A stretch of 28,096 bases of DNA from Akkermansiaceae bacterium UBA5020 (GTDB lineage: Bacteria; Verrucomicrobiota; Verrucomicrobiia; Verrucomicrobiales; DEV007), in assembly GCA_002396885.1 (NCBI GenBank), contig DGXY01000139.1, positions 1 to 28,096 of the forward strand, written 5' to 3'. The position numbers and the translations under genes are program-made. Each line of letters starts with the position of its first letter. Position 1 is the first letter of the stretch. Below, piece after piece: positions 14,213 through 23,362 of the stretch. The notes under the pieces were generated by a model, which did not search any database, was not told the origin of the DNA, and saw only the letters and a program-made list of their open reading frames with translations.

Positions 14213-16492
14213 TCACTTGATAAAAAGAAACTGCCTCGAATTGATGAGCGCGAAAACGAGGTCCTCGATCGAATCCAGTCCTTCCGCCTTGGCTTGACGC
14301 CAGGTGGAGAGTTCCGCCTCGGTGGGCCGGCGCGAGAGCAAGGTGAGATAGACCACCACCGCCTTTTCATCCTCGTCCTTCGCCTTGGCCAGTCCATATC
14401 CGAGCTGCGTGCGCGAGGTGAGAATGTTGCCGATGAGCGGACTGTTCATCAGGACGAGCGCCTGGGGCATCGTCGCCTCGAGGTTGGCGTTGTCGACGAG
14501 ATCGCGGTCGCTCTGGCCGAACTCGCGCAGGTAGTGGCCCCGCGGTGCCGGTGACTCGAGGTCGGCGGCACGAACCCATTCGCGCGCCTGTTCGCGCCGG
14601 TCGCGGAGGAAGGCCTCCCGTTTCTCCGGCTCGATCCCCAGGCGCTCCGCCTCCGCGGTGAAAATGAGATCGCGCGCTGCGACGGCAGCCGCCTCCTCCC
14701 GCACGATCGTTCCGCCAGGCTCATATCCCGGCACATCAATGTAGGGACGCTGCTGGCTCGCCTTCTTGAAATCCATCGACATGCCGCCGCCGGCGGCGGG
14801 ATCGACCGGAGGTGGCGGCGCCGTCTTGCCGGTCACCTGCGTGTAGAGCCGCGCCACCGCGGGCACGACGAGATGATCGTTCACCGAGGAACGCGCCTTG
14901 TATTCGACACCCCGGATTTCGTTGTTGAGCTGTTCGGCACGGACCTTGTCCTTTGCCTTGAGAGCGGCCGCATACTCCTCGCGAAGGCCGGTGGCACGCT
15001 GGGAGATGCTTTGATAGGCCTTCGATGCTTCCATCGCCCCATCGAAGAGCTCCTGCGCCGTGAGGGTATCGAGCGCGTCGCTCAACTTGCCGCGATAAAC
15101 GATGCGATCGTGGGTCTCAAGGTCGATGCCACGGTAGCGAGGCAGATCCGGCGTGTGGTGAACGAGGGTGACAAAGGAATCCCAGATCTGCTCGGCGGTG
15201 AGACGGCGCAGGAGCGGGCCGTTGAACTCCGGTCGCACGCCGGGCGTCCATTCCTCCTTCGTCGCTTCGGACTGCCAAGCCCTCGTCTGGTAGAGCGCCT
15301 TTTGAAAGGCACGCAGGTCGTAGTCGAGACCCACCATCAGCTCCTCGAGGTAGGTGAGCAGTTCGGGGTGGGAAGCCTCGGTCGTGTCGAGGATCTCGTC
15401 GACCGGGTCGATCAGCCCGCCCCCGAAGGCACGTTTCCACATCCGATTCACGATTACCTTGGTGAAACGCGGATTCTCCGGCGAGGTCACCCAGCGGGCG
15501 AAGGCGGTGACGCCATCTTCGCCCTCACCGAGTGGAGCCGCCGAACCAAAGACGGTCGCCGCCGGAACGAGATCACCGGGCTTCGCATCCTCGTATTGGT
15601 AGTCGTGCGGCAGCTTGAGTTGTCGTTTCGTCAGGGATTTCACCTTGCTGTAGCGCACGAAGTCGCCGAGGTCGTCGAGGGCCTTGCCAACCCAGCGGGC
15701 CCGCTCCGCTTCGGCCTCGGCCGCTGCCTTTTCCGCGGGTGTCCCTTTCGCGATCGCAGCGTCGCGACGTCTGACGGCGGCCCGGTGCAAATCCATGGCC
15801 CCTTCCATCTGCGCGATGCCCGTATGGTTCGTTTCCTGCGGATAGGTGAAAGCGGCGAGACGGTAGAAGTCCATCTGCGTCCACTGGTCGAAGGGATGGT
15901 TGTGGCACTGGGCGCACTCGATGCGGGTCCCGAGAAACACCCGTGAACTCAGCGCGAGATTGTCGAGCGGCATCCCGATGTCACGCATGTAATAGCCGAT
16001 CGCGGGATTCTCCCAGACCTTGCCCTGGGCCGAGAGCAACTCGAAGACGAACTCGTCATAAGGCTTGTTCTCGCGGACGCGTTTCGCGACATGGGCAACG
16101 TAGGGTTTCGCTGTCATCTGCCCCTGCCCTCCGTGCGCTTTGGAATTCAGTCGCAGCAGATCGGCCCAGAAGTGGAAAAAATGCGAAGCGTGGGCATCGG
16201 ACTCGAGGAGGCGCTCGACGAGGGCGTTCCGTTTATCCGGATCTTTGTCGGTGAGAAAGGCGAGCGTCTCCTCGCGTGTCGGAATGCGTCCGGCAAGGTC
16301 CAAGTAAAGGCGACGGACGAGGACTTCATCGCTCGCGGGCACCGGCGCGGCGATGCCGTGCGCTTTCCACGAAGCCTCCAGGAGCGCGTCGATGCGCGCG
16401 CTGGGTTCGGAGGCGGAGGCGGGAAATGAGACCGAGGTCGTGATAAGCAGCAAGCAACTCAACAAGAAAAATCTCTGCACTTCCGAATTCAT
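14213..16492 (-). CDS. DUF1549-DUF1553 protein without N-terminal cytochrome domain (copy 1)
   Basis: The ATG at 16492 begins a signal peptide (MNSEVQRFFLLSCLLLITTS, cleavage near SASA), giving 759 aa; the ATG at 16522 would add an extension. DUF1549 spans about residues 35-225, with LVRRLYLDLAGRIPTREE and the haem-type motif CAQCH (193-197) in ECAQCHNHPFDQW. DUF1553 spans about 325-735, with NPRFTKVIVNRMWKRAFGGG, TEASHPELLTYLEELM and a C-terminal LTLLSRRPTEAELS. The first member of the usual trio, PSCyt1, is absent, unlike copy 2. A basic insert (about 470-560) separates conserved blocks. It is probably periplasmic. The role of these proteins is not established; c-type haem binding is inferred from CxxCH. 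Confidence 0.92.
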   Translation of the reverse strand: MNSEVQRFFLLSCLLLITTSVSFPASASEPSARIDALLEASWKAHGIAAPVPASDEVLVRRLYLDLAGRIPTREETLAFLTDKDPDKRNALVERLLESDAHASHFFHFWADLLRLNSKAHGGQGQMTAKPYVAHVAKRVRENKPYDEFVFELLSAQGKVWENPAIGYYMRDIGMPLDNLALSSRVFLGTRIECAQCHNHPFDQWTQMDFYRLAAFTYPQETNHTGIAQMEGAMDLHRAAVRRRDAAIAKGTPAEKAAAEAEAERARWVGKALDDLGDFVRYSKVKSLTKRQLKLPHDYQYEDAKPGDLVPAATVFGSAAPLGEGEDGVTAFARWVTSPENPRFTKVIVNRMWKRAFGGGLIDPVDEILDTTEASHPELLTYLEELMVGLDYDLRAFQKALYQTRAWQSEATKEEWTPGVRPEFNGPLLRRLTAEQIWDSFVTLVHHTPDLPRYRGIDLETHDRIVYRGKLSDALDTLTAQELFDGAMEASKAYQSISQRATGLREEYAAALKAKDKVRAEQLNNEIRGVEYKARSSVNDHLVVPAVARLYTQVTGKTAPPPPVDPAAGGGMSMDFKKASQQRPYIDVPGYEPGGTIVREEAAAVAARDLIFTAEAERLGIEPEKREAFLRDRREQAREWVRAADLESPAPRGHYLREFGQSDRDLVDNANLEATMPQALVLMNSPLIGNILTSRTQLGYGLAKAKDEDEKAVVVYLTLLSRRPTEAELSTWRQAKAEGLDSIEDLVFALINSRQFLFIK

Positions 16493-16559
16493 GAACAACC
16501 AATCGTCAAAGAGACTGGCCAAAACCGATGCCTTTGACCATCACGTGATCGGGTAACCT

Positions 16560-17669
16560 TCAACAATGCTTCTCCAGAATCCCCCGCATCTTGCCCTCGC
16601 GGGCCTCGATGCTTTCGCAGAGGGCGAACTGGACGCGGGCGCGGTTTAGATTCTGTCCCTCGTAGTTGACCTTGAAATAGACGTCGCCGGCGAGGTAGTC
16701 GGTGAAGAAACGCAGGCCCAGTTCAAAGGCGATGAGACGGACGGAGTCGTAGAGGTAATGTTTGTCGGCTTCACTCAGGAATCCCTTCGCCTCCGTTAGG
16801 TAACCTCGCACGAGCGCACCGAAAAGATCAAGATCGAGATAGACCTCGCTGAGATCACTCGTTTCCTCACCCGCCGGATTGCAGCCGCTCCGCACCGCGT
16901 CGCCGAAATCGTAGTGGATGAGACCGGGCTTCACCGTATCGAGGTCGACGATGGCGGTGCCCTTGCCGGTGAAGTTGTCGATCATCACGTTCGTGATCTT
17001 CGGATCGCCGTGGATGGGACGCAGGTTCAACTCACCCGCCTCACGGGCATTTTCGAGGATGCCGACGAAGTCGCGGCGCTGCTCGACGAACTTGCCGAGG
17101 CGGCGCGCCTCCGAGACGGTCTGGAGCCGTTCGGCGGCTTCGGGTGTGGCAATGACGAGGTCATAACTCGCGAGATAACCCGGCGTGATGTGGAAACCCG
17201 GCAGGGTGTCGGCCAGCCCTTCGGTGGGAAAATCGGAAATGATGCGCTGGAAATGACCAAGGACGCGTCCCGCCTCGGCGGCGTGCTCGGGTTCGTTGAC
17301 TTTCTCGTAATTGGTCGAGCTGGCGATCATGGAGAGGGCGCGCCAATAACCGCCCTTCGCATCGACGACGTAGTCCTTGCCATCCTTGGCGGGAATGACG
17401 CGAGGAAGCTGCCAGATCCGGTCGGCCTGATCCGCTTCGGACTCGATACGGCGGTGGGCGTGGTCGGTGACGGCCTTCATGTTCGCCATGACCGCTACGG
17501 GATCCTTGAAGACCGCCTGGTTGATGCGCTGGAGGATGAACTGCTCCTCCGAGAAAGTCGTGCGCAGGATGACCCGGTAGGTATCGTTGACGTTGCCTGC
17601 TCCGATCGGCCTCAAGGCGACGAGGCGCCCGGGGATATCGAACTGGGTGGCGATGGATTCGGCGATCAT
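16560..17669 (-). CDS. NahK-like sugar kinase of the aminoglycoside phosphotransferase fold
   Basis: The ATG at 17669 gives 369 aa. Landmarks are a Gly-rich nucleotide loop (LRPIGAGNVNDTY, 19-31), the Brenner-type catalytic motif HGDPKITNVMID (220-231) with Asp222, and the metal-binding IVDLDTVKPGLIHYDFGDAVR (about 240-260). The DLDTV-PG-YDFGD block is characteristic of N-acetylhexosamine 1-kinases and related anomeric sugar kinases rather than antibiotic kinases. Such enzymes make hexosamine 1-phosphate in the cytoplasm from glycans such as mucin. It lies between the two DUF1501/DUF1549 pairs on the same strand, 67 bp upstream of copy 1. Substrate specificity is inferred from resemblance only. 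Confidence 0.85.
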   Translation of the reverse strand: MIAESIATQFDIPGRLVALRPIGAGNVNDTYRVILRTTFSEEQFILQRINQAVFKDPVAVMANMKAVTDHAHRRIESEADQADRIWQLPRVIPAKDGKDYVVDAKGGYWRALSMIASSTNYEKVNEPEHAAEAGRVLGHFQRIISDFPTEGLADTLPGFHITPGYLASYDLVIATPEAAERLQTVSEARRLGKFVEQRRDFVGILENAREAGELNLRPIHGDPKITNVMIDNFTGKGTAIVDLDTVKPGLIHYDFGDAVRSGCNPAGEETSDLSEVYLDLDLFGALVRGYLTEAKGFLSEADKHYLYDSVRLIAFELGLRFFTDYLAGDVYFKVNYEGQNLNRARVQFALCESIEAREGKMRGILEKHC

Positions 17670-17688
17670 GGGAAAAGGGGGAAAGCAC

Positions 17689-17749
17689 AAGTAGAAGCGG
17701 CGTATCACCGCTTGTTCAAGGGAAAAGCGGTGGGACGCCGCTTCTACTT
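17689..17749. repeat. Long imperfect palindrome between DUF1501 and kinase genes
   Basis: Arms 17689-17713 and 17725-17749 are complementary over 25 bp except for one 2-bp mismatch, around an 11-nt loop. The outer part is AAGTAGAAGCGGCGT. Flanking T-runs are weak, so it looks more like a REP-type element than a simple terminator. It resembles the start of the 84-bp repeat (2249) and the element at 26416. Confidence 0.85.
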
Positions 17750-17757
17750 TTCACCCC

Positions 17758-19200
17758 TCAAGCCAGCAATTTCTCCACAAGATGGCCGTGCACGTCAGTG
17801 AGACGGTAATCGCGGCCCTGGTAGCGGAAGGTCAACTTGGTGTGCTCGATCCCCAGCAAGTGCAGCAAGGTCGCGTGCAGATCGTGGATGTGAACCGGGT
17901 CTTCGACGACGTGGAAGCCGAGTTCGTCGGTCGCCCCGAGAGTGATCCCCGGCTTGATCCCGCCGCCCGCCATCCACATCGTGAAAGCCTGCGGGTGGTG
18001 GTCGCGTCCGAGGCTGCGTCCGAGCGCGGCGCTGGCCTCGACCATGGGCGTCCTTCCGAATTCGCCACCCCAGACCACAAGCGTGTCCTCGAGGAGTCCG
18101 CGCTGCTTCAGATCCATCACCAAGGCGGCGGAGGCTTGGTCGACTTGGAGAGCCTGGGTCTTGACGCCGTTCTCAACCTGCGAGTGGTGATCCCATCCTG
18201 AATGATAGACCTGCACGAAACGCGTCCCCCGCTCCACAAGGCGGCGGGCGAGGAGGCACTGGTTCGCGAAGGCGGCCTTCGGATCGCCGGGCTTCGCACC
18301 GTAGAGAGCGATCGTCGCGGGCGATTCGTCGGAGAAATCCATCAGCTCGGGCGCGGCGGACTGCATGCGCCACGCCATCTCGTAGGCATCGATGCGCGTC
18401 TGGATCTCGGGATCGCCGATCGTGCCGAGCTCGCGTTCATTCATCTTGCGGATCAGGTCGAGGGAGTCGCGCTGGGCCCTTGCATCGTAGCCCTTCGGAT
18501 TCGAGACATGGAGGATCGGGTCACCCGCGTCACGGAAGGGCACTCCGGCGTGGCTCCCGGGGAGAAAGCCAGAGCTCCACATCGCCGCTCCGCCGCTGAG
18601 ACTGCCGCCACTCTTCAGCACGACGAAGGAAGGCAGATCATCCGCTTCGTTCCCGATTCCATAGCTGAGCCACGAGCCCATCGCGGGACGACCGGGAAGC
18701 CCGTGGCCCGTGTTGAGAAAAAGCTGGGCCGGGGCGTGGTTGAACTGGTCGGTCTTGAGCGATTTCACGATCGCGATATCATCGACGATCTTCGCGAGAT
18801 GCGGGAGCCGGTCGGAGAGTTCAGCACCGCATTGCCCGTGTTTGGCGAAAGGAAAGCGCGGCGCGAGGACCGCGGCATCCGGCTGGATGAAGGCGTAGCG
18901 CTGCCCCGCGATGACCGAGGGTGGGATCGGTTTGCCATCGAGCTCGCGCAGCTTTGGCTTGTCATCGAAGAGCTCGAGCTGGCTGGGCGCCCCCGCCATG
19001 AAGAGAAAGATGACGCGCTTCGCCTTCGCCCCGTGGTGAGTATCGCGCGGCGCGAGCGGATTGGCGAGGGCCGCGTTGGCCTCTCCGGCGAGGTTCGCGA
19101 ATCCGCCCGAGAAAGCCGAAGCGAGACCGATGCGGCCGAGACCAAGCCCGCAATCGTGGAAGAAATGTCGTCTTGTCAGGGAGCGGAGGGATTCGTTCAT
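17758..19200 (-). CDS. DUF1501 family exported protein (copy 2)
   Basis: The ATG at 19200 gives 480 aa and a Tat-type leader (LTRRHFFHDCGLGLGRIGLASAFSGG) with a near-perfect RR motif. Conserved blocks are AKRVIFLFMAGAPSQLELFD, QCLLARRLVERGTRFVQVYHSGWDHH, LVVWGGEFGRTPMVE, GRDHHPQAFTMWMAGGGIKPG and a terminal FRYQGRDYRLTDVHGHLVEKLL. The Tat signal suggests export after folding, perhaps with metal bound. It lies 129 bp downstream of the large PSCyt1-DUF1549-DUF1553 gene on the same strand. Copies 1 and 2 share the family blocks but are clearly diverged and are not a recent duplication. Confidence 0.93.
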   Translation of the reverse strand: MNESLRSLTRRHFFHDCGLGLGRIGLASAFSGGFANLAGEANAALANPLAPRDTHHGAKAKRVIFLFMAGAPSQLELFDDKPKLRELDGKPIPPSVIAGQRYAFIQPDAAVLAPRFPFAKHGQCGAELSDRLPHLAKIVDDIAIVKSLKTDQFNHAPAQLFLNTGHGLPGRPAMGSWLSYGIGNEADDLPSFVVLKSGGSLSGGAAMWSSGFLPGSHAGVPFRDAGDPILHVSNPKGYDARAQRDSLDLIRKMNERELGTIGDPEIQTRIDAYEMAWRMQSAAPELMDFSDESPATIALYGAKPGDPKAAFANQCLLARRLVERGTRFVQVYHSGWDHHSQVENGVKTQALQVDQASAALVMDLKQRGLLEDTLVVWGGEFGRTPMVEASAALGRSLGRDHHPQAFTMWMAGGGIKPGITLGATDELGFHVVEDPVHIHDLHATLLHLLGIEHTKLTFRYQGRDYRLTDVHGHLVEKLLA

Positions 19201-19287
19201 GATCTCAAAGGGTGGCATGGGCACTCTGCCGGGGTCGGCGTGGAATCGCTAAGGAAGGCAACCCGCTCTTCAACGTCTTCCCGCGAT

Positions 19288-19308
19288 GCATGGGCTGGAA
19301 GCCCATGC
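19288..19308. repeat. Short hairpin GCATGGGCT-GGA-AGCCCATGC
   Basis: Arms 19288-19296 and 19300-19308 form a perfect 9-bp stem with a 3-nt loop. A further palindromic ATGCCA/TGGCAT follows at 19305-19317. On the - strand it lies just after the stop of the large DUF1549-DUF1553 gene. The short loop and GC-rich stem are typical of dispersed PVC intergenic repeats, in my recollection. Confidence 0.7.
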
Positions 19309-19329
19309 CACATGGCATTGCATTCATGA

Positions 19330-22293
19330 TCAGCCTCGGGTGATGTTCTCGTTCAAATTCAGGAGGACGCGCGCAACCATCGCCCAAGCGGCGAGCTCGG
19401 GGGTGACGGGTCCCTTGTCGGCGGAAAGAATGGCGTCGGCCTTCAGCTCGCCCGAAGCGAGACGGGCCCGCTGCGTTTCGTAAAAGGCGAGATACTCCTG
19501 CTTCTCGACCTCGCTCGGCAGGCGGGTCAAGACCCGACGGAAGATCGACCCGAGAGGATCCTGTCCCCCGCCCGTCCCTGACAAACGCGCCAATCCCTCG
19601 GCGGCTTCGTGGAACATGGGATCGTTCATCAGGGTCAGAGCCTGGAGCGGCGTGTTGGTGCGGTCGCGGCGGGGCAGGCAGTTTTCCCCGGTGGGCCCGT
19701 CGAAGGTAAGGTAGGCGGCGAAGGGCGCGGTGCGTTTCGAGAAAGTGTAGAGACTGCGCCGATAGCGGTCCTCGCCGCCCGAGGTTTTCCAGGCATCGTT
19801 GCCGTAGGCGAGCTCGACGACGCTGCCGGGCTGGGGCGGGTAAACGCTGGGACCGCCCATCTTCGGCGAGAGCAATCCGGCCGAAGCAAGGGCACCATCG
19901 CGCAGCATCTCGCCGGTGAGTCGGAAGCGGGGGCCTCGCGCGAGGAGACGGTTGTCGGGATCCTTCTCGAGCTGGATCGAGTCGATGCAACTGTCGCGCC
20001 GGTAGGCGGCGCTGGTGACGATGAGACGGTGCAGTTTTTTCACCGACCAGCCTTGCGCCGCCACCTCGACCGCGATCCAGTCGAGCAATTCGGGATGCGA
20101 GGGCAACTCGGACTGGTAACCATAGTCGCCTGCGGTATGGACGATGCCGCGCCCGAAAAAAACCTGCCAGGTGCGGTTCACCAAGACACGCGACCCGAGG
20201 GGATTGCGGTCGCTGACGAGCCACTTGGCAAGTCCGAGCCGATTTGCGGGCGTGCCCTCGGGGATGGGTTCGAAGACGGCCGGCACGGCGGGCGCGACCG
20301 CCTCCTTCGGAGAAAGGTATTCGCCCCGGTGATGGCGATGGGTCGGGCGCGGATTCTGCGGCGGTCGCTCCTTCATCACGAGGGTCGTGGGTGGATCGGG
20401 CAAGCGCTTCCGCAGCTTGGCGATCGCATCCTGATGGGCCTTGTGCTCTGGATCGATCCTGACAAACGCAGAACGCAGCGAAGCCTCGTCGCCCGCAAGA
20501 AGATCGGGCGTGCCGGAAGGCAGGGCGACGACCGCGCCCTCCGCTGTCGTCGCGGAGAGGCGGAACTTGCCGAGTCCGGCGACGAAGTGGCGCTCGAAGA
20601 GCAGATTCAGATCGAGCGTCTTGGCCCCCGCGAGAGGCGTCGCGAGATTCAGGACCAGGGCATGGGCCTCGCCCTCGCGCGTCGCGGTGGACCACCCGGT
20701 GGAGCCGTCGCCATCGTAGACGTTCTCGCCCTTCGCCTCGCCCGAGCCGATCGAGATCTTGCCGAAACTGACGCTCGCACCCGAGAAGGTGAGCTTTTCC
20801 CCACCCACCGTTGCCGACACCTCGCTGAGGAAGAAATCGCCCTTGCGCCCCTCGTAGAAGGCGGCTCCGGGTCCGTTCGCGGGAAGACGCGGATCGGGCA
20901 GGACCTCGAGACGCAAGGCGGTGACGGCCTTGCCCGCGAGAGGAGCGAGATCGAGGATGACGTCGTAAACATCGCGTTTCGTGAAATCACCACTCGCGTA
21001 GATGGCGTGATCTTTCTCGATCTCGAGGAGGGGCAGATTCGATTTGGCCTTCAGCGGAGGCAGGATCGTCCAGGGCGCGGACTTGCCGCGGAGATCGGCG
21101 AGCCAGGCCTGGTATCTCGCCTCGTCGATCGTGGCGACAGCCTTCATCTCGAGGTCCGCGATTTGCTTTTCCATCTCCTGACGCTGTTTTGTCAGGGTGG
21201 AATCGACGATCTCGATCTCGGGCTCGTCGGCGTTGTTGAGCAGGGCGAAGAGGGCGTAGAAATCGGTGTGGGTGATGGGATCGAATTTATGGGTGTGGCA
21301 CTGCGCGCATCCGGTGGTGAGCCCCATCCAGACGGAGCCAGTCGTGGCGACGCGGTCGATCATGGCAAGGTAGCGGAACTCGAGCGGATCGATCCCGCCT
21401 TCCTCGTTCAGCATCGTGTTGCGGTGGAAACCGGTGGCGATGAGCTGGTCGGTCGTCGGATTCGGGAGGAGGTCGCCGGCGAGTTGCGCGATCGTGAACT
21501 GATCGTAAGGCAGGTCGGCGTTGAAGGCGCGCACGACCCAGTCGCGATAGGGCCAGATCGAACGGGGACGATCCTTCTCATACCCGTTCGTGTCCGAATA
21601 GCGCGCGAGATCGAGCCAGTCGCGCGCCCAGCGCTCGCCGTAGGCGGGCGAGGCGAGGAAACGATCGATCAAGGCGGCCCAAGCCGCTTCGGGGTTCTTC
21701 TCATGCTCCGCGAGAAAGACACCGGTCTCTTCCATCGTCGGGGGCAGGCCGCGGAGGTCGTAAGAGAGGCGGCGGATGAGGGTGTGGGGATCGGCGGGAC
21801 CGTTCAGGGGAAGTTCTTTGCCGACGCGCTTGGCATCGAGGAACCGGTCGATGGGATGGTCGGACCGACTTTCCCCCATCGCGGGAACCTCGGGACGCGC
21901 CGGTTTCTTGAAGGACCAATGTTCCTCATACTTAGCCCCTTGGTCGATCCAGCGTTTCATCAGGGCGACTTCCTCGGGCGAAAAGCGCGGCTTGTTCGAC
22001 TTCGGCGGAGGCATCACTTCCTTGGGATCCTCGCTGATGAGCCGGGCGATCAGTTCGCTCGCGGCGTGGTCGCCGGGCTTCACGGCCTGATACCCGCCGA
22101 GGTCGCGGGTCGCGGCGGCAAAGGTGTGGAGCCCGAGATCGGCCTCCTGCATTTCCTCGTCGAATCCGTGACATTTGAAACAGCGGTCACTGAGAAGCGG
22201 CCGGATCTCGCGCTGGAAATCGACTTCCTGGGAGGAAAGAAGCGGAGAGACCAAGGCGAGCGCACCGAGGAGCCAATGGGGGAAAAGGCGCAT
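19330..22293 (-). CDS. PSCyt1-DUF1549-DUF1553 protein (copy 2)
   Basis: The ATG at 22293 begins a signal peptide (MRLFPHWLLGALALVSPLLSS); the mature part brings the total to 987 aa. PSCyt1 occupies about residues 25-125, with the haem-type CFKCH (38-42), VMPPPKSNKPRFSPEEVALMKRWIDQGA and EHWSFKKP. DUF1549 follows at about 145-350, with LIRRLSYDLRGLPPT, WARDWLDLARYSDTNGYEKD and a second CxxCH (CAQCH, 329-333). A beta-rich insert (about 410-600) may be a carbohydrate-binding-like module. DUF1553 covers about 690-960, with RLGLAKWLVSDRNPLGSRVLVNRTWQVFFGRGIV and NTPLQALTLMNDPMFHEAAEGLA. It is probably periplasmic with two c-type haems. It is transcribed before DUF1501 copy 2. Confidence 0.95.
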   Translation of the reverse strand: MRLFPHWLLGALALVSPLLSSQEVDFQREIRPLLSDRCFKCHGFDEEMQEADLGLHTFAAATRDLGGYQAVKPGDHAASELIARLISEDPKEVMPPPKSNKPRFSPEEVALMKRWIDQGAKYEEHWSFKKPARPEVPAMGESRSDHPIDRFLDAKRVGKELPLNGPADPHTLIRRLSYDLRGLPPTMEETGVFLAEHEKNPEAAWAALIDRFLASPAYGERWARDWLDLARYSDTNGYEKDRPRSIWPYRDWVVRAFNADLPYDQFTIAQLAGDLLPNPTTDQLIATGFHRNTMLNEEGGIDPLEFRYLAMIDRVATTGSVWMGLTTGCAQCHTHKFDPITHTDFYALFALLNNADEPEIEIVDSTLTKQRQEMEKQIADLEMKAVATIDEARYQAWLADLRGKSAPWTILPPLKAKSNLPLLEIEKDHAIYASGDFTKRDVYDVILDLAPLAGKAVTALRLEVLPDPRLPANGPGAAFYEGRKGDFFLSEVSATVGGEKLTFSGASVSFGKISIGSGEAKGENVYDGDGSTGWSTATREGEAHALVLNLATPLAGAKTLDLNLLFERHFVAGLGKFRLSATTAEGAVVALPSGTPDLLAGDEASLRSAFVRIDPEHKAHQDAIAKLRKRLPDPPTTLVMKERPPQNPRPTHRHHRGEYLSPKEAVAPAVPAVFEPIPEGTPANRLGLAKWLVSDRNPLGSRVLVNRTWQVFFGRGIVHTAGDYGYQSELPSHPELLDWIAVEVAAQGWSVKKLHRLIVTSAAYRRDSCIDSIQLEKDPDNRLLARGPRFRLTGEMLRDGALASAGLLSPKMGGPSVYPPQPGSVVELAYGNDAWKTSGGEDRYRRSLYTFSKRTAPFAAYLTFDGPTGENCLPRRDRTNTPLQALTLMNDPMFHEAAEGLARLSGTGGGQDPLGSIFRRVLTRLPSEVEKQEYLAFYETQRARLASGELKADAILSADKGPVTPELAAWAMVARVLLNLNENITRG

Positions 22294-22371
22294 GGTAGAA
22301 CATGCACCCACCTGACCGATCTGTCGTCGGGCGGAAAAACGTGATCTTTTCCCGTAAGAAAGAGTCGGTCC

Positions 22372-23301
22372 TCAAGCCCGCACTTTCCAATCGAAGGATT
22401 CGTAGGCGAAGTCGAAAGATCCGTCGGGCTTGCATTCGATCACGCCGAAGCCTTCCGGATTGCCGTGAACCGGTCCTTTCCACCACATCCCGGAAACGGC
22501 ACCGCCCTGGATGTAGCGGGTCTTGCCGAGCTCGATTTTCTCGAGGACATGCCCATGCCCCGAGAGGACGAGTTTCACGTTATGTGACTCGAGCAGCTTG
22601 CGGAACTCGAAGACATTCGCCACGAGCGCCTTTCCATCGAGGGCGAAGGACGGCCCCTTGACGACCTGATGCCAGACCGAATAAAAAGGAATGTGGGAGA
22701 CGAGGACCACAGGCGTCTCCTTGCCCGCCTTCGCGAGATCGGCCTCGAGCCAGGCGAGTTGGTCGTCGTCGATGCGGCCTTCGTAGTCGCCCGTGGTCGC
22801 GTTGCGCCCGATCGAGTCGAGCAACACGAAGTGCCAGCCTCCGTGGTCGAAGCTGCGGTAGGTCTTGCCCTCTCCGTAGCGGTCGGCGAAGAGCTTTTTC
22901 CCGTAGTCCTGATGGCCCGGATCGACGACGGCCTTGGACGACCAGCCGACGACGTCGTGATTGCCGATCGTGTGATAGGCGGGCAACGCTAGAGTCTTCA
23001 GTCCTTCATCAAAGAGGGTCCACTCGAGCCGAGCCCGGTCGATCCCGACCTCAAGCGCGTCCATGATGAGATCGCCACCCGTGATGAGAAAATCGGCTTT
23101 CGTCGACGCCGCGGCAGCGACGGCATTCATCTTCGCGATGCACTGTTTCCACCCGTCCCCCGCCCCGCGCTCGGGTTGGACGTGGATGTCGGTGGCGAAG
23201 AGAAAGCGGAAGGATTTCGCCTGACTCTCTTGGGCGATGGTCGGCAAGGCGGCCAGACCGGAGGCTCCGGCAGCGAGATGGAGGACAGAGCGGCGGTTCA
23301 T
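22372..23301 (-). CDS. Exported metallophosphoesterase (calcineurin-like)
   Basis: The ATG at 23301 gives 309 aa and a twin-arginine-like leader (MNRRSVLHLAAGASGLAALP). All metal-site motifs are visible: FATDIHVQ (D-x-H, about 37-40), LITGGDLI (about 73-79), TIGNHDVVG (about 111-119), VLVSHIPFYS and LVLSGHGHV. The fold is that of the 3',5'-cAMP phosphodiesterase CpdA / purple acid phosphatase superfamily. Substrates could be phosphomonoesters or phosphodiesters outside the cytoplasmic membrane. It lies 78 bp upstream of the PSCyt1 gene on the same strand, so it may head that transcript. The fold is certain; the substrate is not. Confidence 0.92.
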   Translation of the reverse strand: MNRRSVLHLAAGASGLAALPTIAQESQAKSFRFLFATDIHVQPERGAGDGWKQCIAKMNAVAAAASTKADFLITGGDLIMDALEVGIDRARLEWTLFDEGLKTLALPAYHTIGNHDVVGWSSKAVVDPGHQDYGKKLFADRYGEGKTYRSFDHGGWHFVLLDSIGRNATTGDYEGRIDDDQLAWLEADLAKAGKETPVVLVSHIPFYSVWHQVVKGPSFALDGKALVANVFEFRKLLESHNVKLVLSGHGHVLEKIELGKTRYIQGGAVSGMWWKGPVHGNPEGFGVIECKPDGSFDFAYESFDWKVRA

Positions 23302-23362
23302 CGGAAAACGATAGCGCATCCAGCCCGCGAAAGCCCCCGCATTCACGTGACCCGTGACTTCC

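Noticed and set aside
19609..22344. 911-aa ORF on the + strand opposite the PSCyt1-DUF1549-DUF1553 gene
   Set aside because: Antisense shadow of a well-supported gene, with no family motifs.
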